Source: Polynucleobacter sp. UK-Gri1-W3
GTDB taxonomy: Bacteria; Pseudomonadota; Gammaproteobacteria; Burkholderiales; Burkholderiaceae
Reading direction: 5' to 3'
DNA length: 64,000 bases
Assembly (NCBI RefSeq): GCF_018881595.1
Contig: NZ_JACVQA010000009.1
Location: 1-64,000 of the forward strand
Shown: piece after piece, positions 50,901-59,792 of the stretch
How positions within the stretch are numbered: position 1 is the first letter of the stretch
Layout: each line of letters opens with the position of its first letter
The notes under the pieces: model-generated
Databases searched by the model: none
The model's input: the letters and a program-made list of their open reading frames with translations, nothing else
Told to the model about the DNA's origin: nothing
Made by a program: the position numbers and the translations under genes

Positions 50901-52669
50901 CGCTTCAAGACCACATGTTGAGCCTGTGCAGCTACCGGCCGAATTTCTTCTGAAGCCTTATCCTGCAATACCATTTGCTTAACTTTACTGTCTGGCAAGA
51001 CATTCAATGAACGGAGCGTCTCCCCAACAATTGTGGAGAATACGGGTGCTGCAACATCACCACCATAGTGACTTCCACCAGTAGGCTCATCAATCATTAC
51101 CGCAACCACAATACGTGGCGCACTAATGGGGGCAAGTCCAGCAAAGTAAGCGCGATAAGAATTGCCATATCCTTTGCCAACTAATTTATGGGCAGTGCCT
51201 GTTTTTCCACCAACGCGATAACCTTCAGCCTGCGCTTTGACTGCAGTTCCCCCGGGCTCAGTAACCGCTTCCATCATATTGCGCATTTCAATCGCTGTTT
51301 TTGGAGAGAGTACTTTAGTGCCTGGCTTGAACTCAGGACTACGCTCAATCGTCAAGGGAACTAATTCGCCATCACGTGCAAAGACTGTGTATGCGCGTGC
51401 TACCTGAAAGAGTGACGCAGAAATGCCGTAACCGAACGCAATACGCGCCTGATCAGTAGGCATCCATTTTTTGAAAGGATGCACTGTACCCGCAACGGCA
51501 CCAGGGAAACCAATTTTCGGCGCCTGACCCAAACCAACTGCCGTATAAAAATCCCACATTTCTTCAGTAGAAAGATTATTCATCGCAATCTTTGCAGTAC
51601 CAATATTGCTAGATTTTTGAATAATTTGTGCGACCGTAAGATTTCCATAAGGATGGGTATCTGTAATGGGCTTAGGACCTACTAAATAACTCGCACCAAT
51701 CACCATATTGGTATCTGGCCTGATAGCGCCTTTTTCTAAAGCAATTGAAATTGTTAACGGCTTGATAGTTGAGCCAGGCTCAAAGGTGTCGGTCAATACG
51801 CGATTACGCAATTGCTCACCAGTTAAGTACCTGCGATCATTTGGGTTGTAGCTTGGGTAATTTGCCAACGCCAAAATCTCACCCGTTTGGGTATCGAGCA
51901 CTACAGCGCCCCCCGCTTTAGCGTGATGCTTTTCAACTGCATCTTTAACTGCGTTGTAAGCTAGGAACTGGATCTTGCTATCAATAGAGAGATTGAGATC
52001 TTTACCATTTTGTGGCAATTGCAAGATCGCTACATCTTCAACAACGCGGCCCAAGCGATCTACCACCACACGTCTTTGACCTGGATGACCAGCAAGCTCA
52101 TTCTCACGGGAAAGCTCCATGCCTTCCTGGCCCTTATCGTTCACATTAGTAAAACCAACCACATGCGCCATCGCCTCGCCTTCTGGGTAGAAGCGGCGAT
52201 ATTCATTATTTAAGCCAATGCCTGGAATTTCCAACTGCTTAATCTGTTGTGCAACAGCGGGATCAACTTGACGCTTCAAGAAAATCTGCTTGCGTTCTTC
52301 TTTTAACTTCTTACGCAACTCTGCTTCACTCATTTGCAAGAGGCTCGCCAACTTTTGAACTTTATCTGCCGATAAATCATCTGGGACAGTATCGTTATAG
52401 GCGATAACGGACTTCGCCTCCAAACTGGTTGCGATAACTTGGCCGTTGCGATCCAAAATTTTCCCGCGACTAGCTGGCAGCTCTAATTCACGCTGAGTGC
52501 CGCGCACACCCTTAGCTTCATAGAATGCATTTCCCGGGCCCTGAATCCAAAATGCACGCAGCAATAACATCATGAAAACAAAGAATAAAAGGAATAGCAT
52601 CAAACGCGACCGCCACATTGGCAGACGCAAAACTAAATTTGGCGTAGTAGAGAAACCGACCGGCCTCAT
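50897..52669 (-). CDS. ftsI: Septal transpeptidase FtsI (PBP3)
   Basis: Class B penicillin-binding protein that crosslinks septal murein, 590 residues. One N-terminal membrane helix (about 20-42, LMLFLLFFVFMMLLL), then the pedestal and the transpeptidase domain with SxxK in EPGSTIKPL, SxN in QKSSNIGT and the KTG box in VGGKTGTAHK. The start overlaps ftsL as ATGA. Confidence 0.97.
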   Translation of the reverse strand: MRPVGFSTTPNLVLRLPMWRSRLMLFLLFFVFMMLLLRAFWIQGPGNAFYEAKGVRGTQRELELPASRGKILDRNGQVIATSLEAKSVIAYNDTVPDDLSADKVQKLASLLQMSEAELRKKLKEERKQIFLKRQVDPAVAQQIKQLEIPGIGLNNEYRRFYPEGEAMAHVVGFTNVNDKGQEGMELSRENELAGHPGQRRVVVDRLGRVVEDVAILQLPQNGKDLNLSIDSKIQFLAYNAVKDAVEKHHAKAGGAVVLDTQTGEILALANYPSYNPNDRRYLTGEQLRNRVLTDTFEPGSTIKPLTISIALEKGAIRPDTNMVIGASYLVGPKPITDTHPYGNLTVAQIIQKSSNIGTAKIAMNNLSTEEMWDFYTAVGLGQAPKIGFPGAVAGTVHPFKKWMPTDQARIAFGYGISASLFQVARAYTVFARDGELVPLTIERSPEFKPGTKVLSPKTAIEMRNMMEAVTEPGGTAVKAQAEGYRVGGKTGTAHKLVGKGYGNSYRAYFAGLAPISAPRIVVAVMIDEPTGGSHYGGDVAAPVFSTIVGETLRSLNVLPDSKVKQMVLQDKASEEIRPVAAQAQHVVLKR

Positions 52670-52932
52670 TTAGCCTCCTTTAAATACAGAGTACGCTCAG
52701 GAGTAATCGGAGACATATGCAATTGATTGCGAGCAACGTCGCGAATACGGGCAGACTTGGAGAGATTGCGCTGCTCATATTCCAAGCGTAACCACTCTTG
52801 ATTTAACTTGCGCTCTTCAATCTGTGCACGCTCTTGAAGAATGAATAATGTACGAGCACGCTGCTGAGCTGCCACTAATGAAAGAGCGCAAATCAATAGC
52901 AATGCGAGCAAAGTTAAAGTAGCGCGATTCAT
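52666..52932 (-). CDS. ftsL: Cell division protein FtsL
   Basis: Short bitopic protein of 88 residues. A membrane helix is at about residues 4-22 ([16 protein letters not shown]), followed by a heptad-rich periplasmic coiled coil. It forms the FtsQ-FtsL-FtsB complex. Identified by size, shape and position between rsmH and ftsI, since FtsL sequences vary widely. Overlaps both neighbours by ATGA. Confidence 0.93.
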   Translation of the reverse strand: MNRATLTLLALLLICALSLVAAQQRARTLFILQERAQIEERKLNQEWLRLEYEQRNLSKSARIRDVARNQLHMSPITPERTLYLKEAK

Positions 52933-53879
52933 GCAACTGCTCCAATACGCTTTTCAGCGACACGCATGATTGCTGAACGTGCACGCGGATTCTCAGACAC
53001 CTCGGCATCACTTGGCTTAACGCGGCCAATAATTTCAAGCGCACTTTGTGGCAAATCTCTTTCGCGCACAGGCAGACCGCGCGGAACCTCTACTTTTGCA
53101 TGTGCTTGCATGAATTGCTTCACGATGCGATCTTCGAGGGAGTGAAAACTAATCACGGCAAGTCTTGCGCCTGGCTTTAATAATTTCAGAGCTGCTTTTA
53201 AACCAAGTTCTAAATCTTCTAACTCACGATTAATAAAAATACGCAGTGCTTGAAAAGTTCTCGTTGCGGGATCTTGACCCGCTTCACGCGTGCGCACTAC
53301 GCTAGCTACAAGGCTTGCTAACTCTGTCGTAGTTTTTGGAGACAAGCCTTCTTCGCGCTTAGCCACAATGGCCTTCGCAATCTGAAATGCAAAGCGCTCT
53401 TCTCCGTAATTCTTAATCACTTTTGTGATTTCCTCTGGCGGCGCTTGTTCCAACCACTCTGCTGCAGTCAAACCGTGATCGGTATTCATACGCATATCGA
53501 GCGGACCTTCTCGTCGAAAAGAAAATCCCCGATGCGCCTCGTCCACTTGCGGCGAACTGATTCCTAAATCCAACAAAATGCCATCGACCGATTCCGGTTC
53601 TGCGTACTGATCCATCTGCGCAAAACTGTCGTGCACTATCTTGAGTCGTGGATCGTTGATTTGTTGTGCTACTGCAATTGCATCTAAATCCTTGTCGAAT
53701 GAAATCATGCGCGCAGAAGAATTCAGCTCCTTGAGCAATGCCTGCGTATGACCGCCGCGCCCAAAGGTTCCATCGATTACCAAAATTTGTTTTTCTACAT
53801 TTTGATTTTGAATCAGCGGACCGCCAACTAGCGCCGTCACCGCCTCGGCCAGCAATACTGGGCGATGAGTTATGTTCAT
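52929..53879 (-). CDS. rsmH: 16S rRNA m4C1402 methyltransferase
   Basis: An S-adenosylmethionine methyltransferase acting on C1402 of 16S rRNA, 316 residues. Motif I is [14 protein letters not shown], then [37 protein letters not shown] and [15 protein letters not shown]. Start ATG 53879, 12 bp after mraZ. Formerly mraW. Confidence 0.97.
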   Translation of the reverse strand: MNITHRPVLLAEAVTALVGGPLIQNQNVEKQILVIDGTFGRGGHTQALLKELNSSARMISFDKDLDAIAVAQQINDPRLKIVHDSFAQMDQYAEPESVDGILLDLGISSPQVDEAHRGFSFRREGPLDMRMNTDHGLTAAEWLEQAPPEEITKVIKNYGEERFAFQIAKAIVAKREEGLSPKTTTELASLVASVVRTREAGQDPATRTFQALRIFINRELEDLELGLKAALKLLKPGARLAVISFHSLEDRIVKQFMQAHAKVEVPRGLPVRERDLPQSALEIIGRVKPSDAEVSENPRARSAIMRVAEKRIGAVA

Positions 53880-53891
53880 GGCACCCTGTCA

Positions 53892-54320
53892 TCAAAAATT
53901 AAATTGCTTGAGTGCTTCAGGCATGCCTTGAGCAATCGCAGCCTGTTCTTTTGCGGCGTATGTAGCCGCATCCCACAACTCCAAGTGACTACCCATACCA
54001 AGCAAGATCACTTCTTTTTCAATACCTGCTGCTGCACGTAACTCAGGACTTACCAATACACGACCGGCGCTATCTAAATCCATTTCAGCTGCGTTACCTA
54101 AGAAAATGCGGCGCCACCAATGAGCATCCATTGGCAGTTGTGCAACTCTTGCTCTGAAGGTTTCCCACTCTGGTCTTGGAAAGAGGAGGAGGCAGCCATC
54201 AGGGTGTTTTGTGAGCGTGATTCGGCCCTCGCCCTGTACCAACAAGGCGTCACGATGCTTTGCCGGCACAGACATGCGGCCTTTTGCATCTAAATTGAGA
54301 GCTGACGCACCTTGAAACAC
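53892..54320 (-). CDS. mraZ: Transcriptional regulator MraZ
   Basis: A 142-residue AbrB-fold protein with two repeats ([15 protein letters not shown] and [14 protein letters not shown]), the DNA-contact DxxGR elements. MraZ represses its own dcw operon by binding TGGG-type 10-bp repeats. The start is GTG 54320. The third repeat at 54323-54332 lies 3 bases before it and also supplies a GGGG Shine-Dalgarno-like sequence. Confidence 0.96.
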   Translation of the reverse strand: MFQGASALNLDAKGRMSVPAKHRDALLVQGEGRITLTKHPDGCLLLFPRPEWETFRARVAQLPMDAHWWRRIFLGNAAEMDLDSAGRVLVSPELRAAAGIEKEVILLGMGSHLELWDAATYAAKEQAAIAQGMPEALKQFNF

Positions 54321-54322
54321 TA

Positions 54323-54352
54323 TTTACCCCACTTTTTCACACTTCCTCCCAC
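54323..54352 (-). promoter_or_regulatory. MraZ operator: three 10-bp repeats
   Basis: On the minus strand GTGGGAGGAA, GTGTGAAAAA and GTGGGGTAAA follow each other without gaps (54352-54343, 54342-54333, 54332-54323). Three GTGNG repeats at a 10-bp period just upstream of mraZ match the MraZ box known from E. coli and Mycoplasma. The middle copy has one changed base. Confidence 0.88.
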
Positions 54353-54379
54353 TTTAGAGGATCGCACTAAGAGGGTCAA
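54351..54379 (-). promoter_or_regulatory. Probable mraZ (dcw) promoter
   Basis: On the minus strand TTGACC (54379-54374) and TAAAGT (54356-54351) are 17 bp apart. The -10 touches the first MraZ repeat, so bound MraZ would cover the transcription start. Confidence 0.6.
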
Positions 54380-54410
54380 GTGTTTTTGGGAGTTTTTTTA
54401 GGAATTTCCC

Positions 54411-54430
54411 TAGTGTTTACAAACACTTAG
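54411..54430. promoter_or_regulatory. Palindrome upstream of the dcw promoter
   Basis: AGTGTTT AC AAACACT (54412-54427) has 7-bp perfect arms, about 32 bp upstream of the -35. The flanking CTA and TAG extend it after one bulged T. No known operator was recognised; it could bind a dimeric regulator. Confidence 0.4.
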
Positions 54431-54623
54431 CGTCATGTGTTGAGAAAATGGTGATAGTAAAATAGCTACTTGAAACAATGGCTTGGAAAATATACTTAAG
54501 AATAGATCTTAGCTATTTGGCTAGATAATCCCTAAATATACTGTATTTAAAAACAGTAATTGGTAAAGAATATATTTGGAATTAACTAGAAACTGATTTG
54601 GTTAATTAAATCCAATTTCAGTT
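54431..54623. other. AT-rich intergenic stretch between dcw promoter region and coq7
   Basis: About 190 bases with no open frame of interest. Near the coq7 end an imperfect inverted repeat (about 54588-54622, arms AAACTGA and TCAGTTT) may act as a weak terminator, though no T-run follows it. Nothing else was recognised. Confidence 0.5.
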
Positions 54624-55253
54624 TTAAATTTTGTAAGCAGTAGTAGTCATTATCTTTGACATAACCTGCATTATTTTTTGAACGGGCTCTGGCAAATTTA
54701 CGCCACCAGCATCTTTTGCGGCCTGTCCGTGAATAATTTCATCGATGCGCATTTGGTCAACAATTGCTCGAGATCGCTGATCATCTTTAGGTAATTTTTC
54801 AAGATGACTTTCTAGATGATTCTCAACTTGTTTTTCTGTTTCAGCAACGAAACCCAAACTCCACTTATCTCCCGCTAAGCCAGCTGCCAAGCCGATTGCA
54901 AAGGATCCCGCATACCAAAGTGGATTAAGATAACTGGTGTGTGACCCAAGCTCTTGAAGGCGAGTTTCACACCACGCAAGATGATCCATCTCCTCTTGCG
55001 CAGAGTGATCTAGCATCTCCCGAATTTCTGGATTTCGTGCGACTAATTTTTGCGATTGATAGAGCGCTTGCGCACAAACTTCACCAACGTGATTCACGCG
55101 CATGAGTCCTGCTGCATGTTTACGTTCAGCAGCATCTAACCCTAAATTACCCCCTGCATCAGACTCTGGGATAGGTCTATGGGCATTAGCACCCCCAACT
55201 ACTGACCGAAGCGCAGAATCAAACTCCAGAATGAGGCGATCAATCGAGGACAT
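54624..55253 (-). CDS. coq7: Demethoxyubiquinone hydroxylase Coq7
   Basis: Diiron monooxygenase of ubiquinone synthesis, 209 residues. Ligands appear in [38 protein letters not shown] and [11 protein letters not shown], giving the E, ExxH, E, ExxH pattern. Works on the ring whose side chain is made by IspB. It starts 5 bp past the bioB stop, so it is probably cotranscribed with bioB. Confidence 0.95.
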   Translation of the reverse strand: MSSIDRLILEFDSALRSVVGGANAHRPIPESDAGGNLGLDAAERKHAAGLMRVNHVGEVCAQALYQSQKLVARNPEIREMLDHSAQEEMDHLAWCETRLQELGSHTSYLNPLWYAGSFAIGLAAGLAGDKWSLGFVAETEKQVENHLESHLEKLPKDDQRSRAIVDQMRIDEIIHGQAAKDAGGVNLPEPVQKIMQVMSKIMTTTAYKI

Positions 55254-55258
55254 AAAAA

Positions 55259-56308
55259 CTAGACTAAAACCTCAGCTTTACAGCTTTGCTTGGTCTTCAA
55301 ACCAAGCTCTGCCAAGAGCTCACGGTCTTGTTCTGCCTCCGGGTTACCTGTAGTGAGCAGTTGCTCACCATAGAAAATCGAATTGGCGCCAGCCATAAAA
55401 CACATAGCTTGAACTGCCCTACCGAGCTCCTGACGACCAGCGGATAAACGGACTCGGGCCTTAGGCATAGAGATCCTTGCAACCGCAATGGTTCTCACAA
55501 ACTCCAGTGGATCCAAAGGCTTTTGCTCTGCCAATGGCGTACCAGCCACTGGAACCAAATGATTAATGGGCACAGACTCTGGATAAGGACTCAAATTGGC
55601 CAAGCGGGCTAAAAATGCAGCTCGTTGCTGTCTAGATTCGCCCATTCCAACAATACCGCCGCAGCAAACAGACATGCCAGCAGCGCGGACATTAGAAATC
55701 GTATCCAAGCGATCTTGATAGCCGCGGGTAGAGATCACAGAGCGATAAAAATCTTCGCTGGTATCTAAGTTATGGTTGTAAAAATCTAGGCCAGCCTCTT
55801 GCAAAGCCAGGGCTTGATCAGCCTCCAGCATGCCTAGGGTGGCGCAAGTCTCTAAACCCAGGGCTTTCACACCCTTGATCATGGCGGTGACTTTTTCAAT
55901 ATCACGATCTTTGGGCTCGCGCCAAGCGGCACCCATACAGAAACGGTTAGAACCGGCAGCTTTAGCAGCCTTAGCAGCCTCTAGAACCTCTTCTAAGCCC
56001 ATCAACTTCTCAGCCTTGAGGTCGGTGTCATAACGGGCAGCTTGAGGGCAGTAAGCGCAGTCTTCAGGGCAGCCGCCTGTCTTGATTGACAACAAAGTGG
56101 CTAATTCCACATCACCGTCTGGAAAATATGACTTATGAGTCTCTTGAGCCTTAAGCATTAACTCATTTAAGGGAAGGGCAAATAAGGCCTCAACTTGAGC
56201 CACTGACCACTCGCCAGATACTGGGACCCCTATATTTGTATCCTGATGCAAATCCGCTTTGGATTTGAACTGGGTCAAGGGTTTTTCAACGGTTTGAGTG
56301 TCCTGCAT
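55259..56308 (-). CDS. bioB: Biotin synthase
   Basis: Radical-SAM enzyme inserting sulfur into dethiobiotin, about 349 residues. The cluster motif is [31 protein letters not shown] and the 2Fe-2S ligands region ([16 protein letters not shown]) match BioB. ATG 56308 is chosen; a TTG ten codons upstream is possible. It is divergent from bioA, leaving about 90 bp that must hold both promoters. No BirA box was recognised there. Confidence 0.96.
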   Translation of the reverse strand: MQDTQTVEKPLTQFKSKADLHQDTNIGVPVSGEWSVAQVEALFALPLNELMLKAQETHKSYFPDGDVELATLLSIKTGGCPEDCAYCPQAARYDTDLKAEKLMGLEEVLEAAKAAKAAGSNRFCMGAAWREPKDRDIEKVTAMIKGVKALGLETCATLGMLEADQALALQEAGLDFYNHNLDTSEDFYRSVISTRGYQDRLDTISNVRAAGMSVCCGGIVGMGESRQQRAAFLARLANLSPYPESVPINHLVPVAGTPLAEQKPLDPLEFVRTIAVARISMPKARVRLSAGRQELGRAVQAMCFMAGANSIFYGEQLLTTGNPEAEQDRELLAELGLKTKQSCKAEVLV

Positions 56309-56397
56309 GGGCAAATTCCAGAAAATGGGTAGATTCAAGGCATAAACATAACAGATACAAGCCTAAATTTGGAAAAACTAGTGTTCAAATATCAAAC

Positions 56398-57744
56398 ATG
56401 AAGGTTATTTCTGATTTAAATCAAACCCCCCTCGTTGATCGCAGCCTAGCCGCCGTTTGGCACCCATGCACCCAAATGAAACAGCATGAGTCCTTTCCCC
56501 TAGTTGCCATTGCAAAGGGTAAGGGTGCGTGGCTCTATGATGAAAATGGAAAAGTCCTACTCGATTCCATCAGCTCTTGGTGGACCAATTTATTTGGTCA
56601 CTCCAATCCACGCATCAATCAAGCCATTACTGCGCAACTTGAAAAAATCGAGCATGTCATGCTCGCAGGATTTACCCATCAGCCAGTCGTTGAGTTATCA
56701 GAAAAACTTTCTGCACTCACCAGTCACCACTTAGGTCATGTCTTCTACGCATCTGATGGCGCATCTGCTGTGGAGATTGCATTAAAGATGAGCCACCACT
56801 ACTGGCAACTGAATGGCAAGCCGCAAAAGAAAAAGTTTGTTTGCTTGGAGAATGGTTACCACGGAGAAACACTCGGTGCACTAGCCGTCACCGACGTTGC
56901 TATTTTTCGAGAGGCCTATGGCTCACTCTTGCAAGACGTGTTCACGATTACCTCGCCAGATGCCCGTAAAGCAAAAGCAGGCGAGAGCTCAGAAGATGTC
57001 GCAAAGCATGCAGCCAAACAACTTGAAGAATTATTAACAAGAGAGCATCACAATATTGCCGCCATCATTGTCGAGCCCTTGGTGCAATGTGCTGGTCAGA
57101 TGGCCATGCACTCCTCTGAATATGTCCGCTTAGTAAGGAAGTTATGCGATCGATATGAGGTGCATCTGATAGCCGATGAGATTGCAGTGGGCTGTGGGCG
57201 CAGTGGTAAATTTTTCGCTTGTGAGCATGCTGGTGTCTGGCCAGACTTTCTAACACTTTCAAAAGGTATTAGCGGCGGATATTTGCCGTTATCACTTTGC
57301 CTAACCACTGATCAGATTTATCAAGCTTTTTATGGCGATCAGACTCAGCAAGGGTTTTTGCATTCTCATTCTTATACCGGTAATCCATTAGCCTGTGCTG
57401 CGGCCCTGGCCTGTCTTGAGATATTTGAAACAGACAAAGTACTAGAGAAAAATATTGGGCGCTCTCAAGATTTAGCAGCTGCATTTATGTGGGCAAAAAC
57501 TGATTCTCGAATTGAGCATTGGCGCCAACAAGGAATGATTTTGGCATTCGATATTAAAAATAATTGTCTTAAAGACCCAAAAATATTTGCACGTACAATG
57601 TTTGCAAATAGTTTGAATGAAGGTGTATTGATCAGACCAATCGGCAATACTATCTATGTCATGCCGCCCTATATTTTGTCCCCTGCACAAACTATGCAAT
57701 TAGGCAAAGCTGTGCAAATTGCCCTTGAGAAAACATTGGCATGA
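56398..57744 (+). CDS. bioA: Adenosylmethionine-8-amino-7-oxononanoate aminotransferase
   Basis: PLP-dependent enzyme of biotin synthesis that uses SAM as amino donor, 448 residues. WHPCTQMKQHESFPLV near the start is diagnostic. YASDGASAVEIALKM, ADEIAVGCGRSGKFFACE and TLSKGISGGYLPL (Schiff-base Lys) follow. It heads bioA-bioF-bioD, overlapping bioF by ATGA. Confidence 0.96.
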   Translation: MKVISDLNQTPLVDRSLAAVWHPCTQMKQHESFPLVAIAKGKGAWLYDENGKVLLDSISSWWTNLFGHSNPRINQAITAQLEKIEHVMLAGFTHQPVVELSEKLSALTSHHLGHVFYASDGASAVEIALKMSHHYWQLNGKPQKKKFVCLENGYHGETLGALAVTDVAIFREAYGSLLQDVFTITSPDARKAKAGESSEDVAKHAAKQLEELLTREHHNIAAIIVEPLVQCAGQMAMHSSEYVRLVRKLCDRYEVHLIADEIAVGCGRSGKFFACEHAGVWPDFLTLSKGISGGYLPLSLCLTTDQIYQAFYGDQTQQGFLHSHSYTGNPLACAAALACLEIFETDKVLEKNIGRSQDLAAAFMWAKTDSRIEHWRQQGMILAFDIKNNCLKDPKIFARTMFANSLNEGVLIRPIGNTIYVMPPYILSPAQTMQLGKAVQIALEKTLA

Positions 57745-58988
57745 CCAACTCTGCAAACACATTCAAAGCCATCAATTTGGCGCAAGAACAAATTGCTGAC
57801 CTTGAGTCGCAATTACTCAAACGTAAACTCAGGGCCACAGAATCTCCCTGCGATACCAAAGCTTTGGTTAAAGGGCGGGAATTAAAGGCATTCTGTAGCA
57901 ATGACTATCTGGGGCTAGCAAACCATCCAGAACTGATTGAAGCGCTGGCTGAAGGCGGTAAAAAGTATGGGGTAGGTAGCGGAGCCTCCCATCTTATTAG
58001 TGGTCATAGCATCGCTCATGAGCTCCTTGAAAAACAATTAGCCTCTTTTCAAGAGCAACATATCCCAAATGCACGTGCACTCTTTTTTAGTACTGGCTAT
58101 CTCGCAAATCTCACTGCCATTACAGCCCTAGCAAGACTTGCACCACAAAAATCTACCAGCATATATTCGGCAAAGTTAAATCATGCATCTTTAATTGATG
58201 GCATTCGTTTGGCAGCCGCACAAACTCAAGCCAGCGTCTCTCTGTTTGATCATACGAACATTGACTCATTAAGCGAACTACTCAAGACAGATCAGAATCC
58301 TCTAAAGATTATTGTTACTGATGGTGTCTTTAGTATGGATGGTGATCTCGCTCCAATAAAAGAACTATTAAAGCTTGCTGAACAATACGATGCACTTTTG
58401 TTGGTAGATGATGCTCACGGCTTCGGAGTTTTAGGAAAACTAGGTCACGGTATTTTGGAGCAAGGAAATATCTGCTCCGATCGAATGATTTATATCGGCA
58501 CTCTTGGTAAAGCTGCCGGCGTCAGCGGCGCATTTGTTTGCGCACAATCAACATTCATTGAGTGGCTGATTCAAAAGGGTCGTCCTTTTATTTACAGTAC
58601 AGCAACCCCACCTGCAATTGCGCATACTTTATCTAAGAGCCTAGAAATTATTAGCGGTGATGAAGGAAGTAATCGTCGCACTCAACTCAATAAACTCATT
58701 CGCATCTGGCAAGATGAGATGCAGTTTTCTCAATGGGAAAAAGTTCCTTCTTGCACCGCAATTCAACCTGTGATTTTGGGTAGCAATGCCAATGCTTTGC
58801 TTGCAGCCCAGTTATTGGATGAAGCGGGGTATTGGATTCCGGCTATTCGGCCCCCTACCGTGCCCAATGGCAGCGCAAGATTGCGTATTACCTTTTCTGC
58901 CAATCACAGCGAGGCAGATTTACGTCAATTAATCATTAGCTTGAAAGCCATTGAACAGCAGGTGATCGAAAAGGCATCTCATGAGTAA
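57741..58988 (+). CDS. bioF: 8-amino-7-oxononanoate synthase
   Basis: PLP enzyme condensing pimeloyl-ACP/CoA with alanine, 415 residues. FCSNDYLGLANHPELIEAL, GSGASHLISGHS, VDDAHGFGVLG and IGTLGKAAGVSG (PLP Lys) are typical. Overlaps bioA by 4 bp and bioD by 8 bp. Confidence 0.95.
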   Translation: MTNSANTFKAINLAQEQIADLESQLLKRKLRATESPCDTKALVKGRELKAFCSNDYLGLANHPELIEALAEGGKKYGVGSGASHLISGHSIAHELLEKQLASFQEQHIPNARALFFSTGYLANLTAITALARLAPQKSTSIYSAKLNHASLIDGIRLAAAQTQASVSLFDHTNIDSLSELLKTDQNPLKIIVTDGVFSMDGDLAPIKELLKLAEQYDALLLVDDAHGFGVLGKLGHGILEQGNICSDRMIYIGTLGKAAGVSGAFVCAQSTFIEWLIQKGRPFIYSTATPPAIAHTLSKSLEIISGDEGSNRRTQLNKLIRIWQDEMQFSQWEKVPSCTAIQPVILGSNANALLAAQLLDEAGYWIPAIRPPTVPNGSARLRITFSANHSEADLRQLIISLKAIEQQVIEKASHE

Positions 58989-59736
58989 GCTCACAAGCAA
59001 GCTCACAAGCAAGCTCACAAGCAAGCTCAACGGCTTCTTTGTCACCGGCACCGATACTGAGGTTGGTAAAACCTTAGTAAGCGGAGCACTCATTCTGAAA
59101 TTACGCGAACAAGGAGTGAAAGCTATCGGCTTTAAGCCAGTAGTTGCCGGAACTTACCTAGATTCAGAGGGTCTCACTCAGAACGAAGATATTGAAACCC
59201 TTCGACTTGCCTCTAACCTCGGCTCCCTTAAATTAAGTTTGTGTCCCTATGTATTGGATCAGCCAGCCGCGCCTCATCTCGTAGCAAAGCACCAGGGATT
59301 AAAGCTTGAAATGGGTGTTATTGCTGAGGCATTTGAGGAGGTTCAAAAACATGCAGACTGGGTCGTAGTCGAAGGCGCTGGCGGTTTGTTAATTCCACTA
59401 AATGAAAATGAGAACTTAAGTGATTTCGCGCAGGCAATTGATTTACCAGTCATTCTCGTAGTGGGCATGAAGTTAGGCTGTATAAATCACGCCCTCCTCA
59501 ATTATGAGGCACTCAAAGCACGCAATTTAAATATCGCTGGATGGGTAGCCAACTCCCTATCCACGGAAATGCCACTTCTTCAAGAAAACCTAGAGACCTT
59601 ACAAGTCAGAATGGATGCCCCTTTTCTGGGCCTCATTCCAACACTTCCAAAAGAACTTCAAAAAGCCATTAATGGCCCATATTCCATTGAGGCCCTGATT
59701 TTTGCTGCAAAGCACATTCAATTGCCTAAGCAATAA
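58981..59736 (+). CDS. bioD: Dethiobiotin synthetase
   Basis: ATP-dependent ureido-ring closure, the step before BioB; 251 residues. FVTGTDTEVGKTLVSGAL holds the P-loop, and GFKPVVAGTY, VVVEGAGGLLIPL and KLGCINHALLNYEAL match BioD. The first residues SKLTSKLTSKLTSKLN come from a 12-bp tandem repeat placed before the usual N-terminus. No bioC or bioH is in this window, so pimeloyl synthesis must be encoded elsewhere. Confidence 0.95.
   Translation: MSKLTSKLTSKLTSKLNGFFVTGTDTEVGKTLVSGALILKLREQGVKAIGFKPVVAGTYLDSEGLTQNEDIETLRLASNLGSLKLSLCPYVLDQPAAPHLVAKHQGLKLEMGVIAEAFEEVQKHADWVVVEGAGGLLIPLNENENLSDFAQAIDLPVILVVGMKLGCINHALLNYEALKARNLNIAGWVANSLSTEMPLLQENLETLQVRMDAPFLGLIPTLPKELQKAINGPYSIEALIFAAKHIQLPKQ
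58984..59031 (+). repeat. 12-bp tandem repeat at the bioD start
   Basis: Four tandem 12-bp units of the form AGCAAGCTCACA directly follow the bioD ATG; copies 2 and 3 are identical and the outer two differ by one or two bases. They encode Ser-Lys-Leu-Thr units. Copy change would keep the frame. Confidence 0.92.
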
Positions 59737-59792
59737 CAAGCATTCACTCCCATCCTAGGGCATATCAAAAGACTTTCGGATAAGATTAAGGA

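Noticed and set aside
53413..53895. 160-codon frame overlapping rsmH
   Set aside because: It lies in another frame on the same strand as rsmH, which is certain by motifs; composition is odd and Cys/Ser-rich.
54588..54622. Inverted repeat after coq7 as a terminator
   Set aside because: Stem is interrupted and no T-run follows in the coq7 direction; kept only as a remark in the intergenic entry.
56309..56397. Search for a BirA operator between bioB and bioA
   Set aside because: No TTGTAAACC-type inverted repeat was found; only AT-rich sequence is seen.
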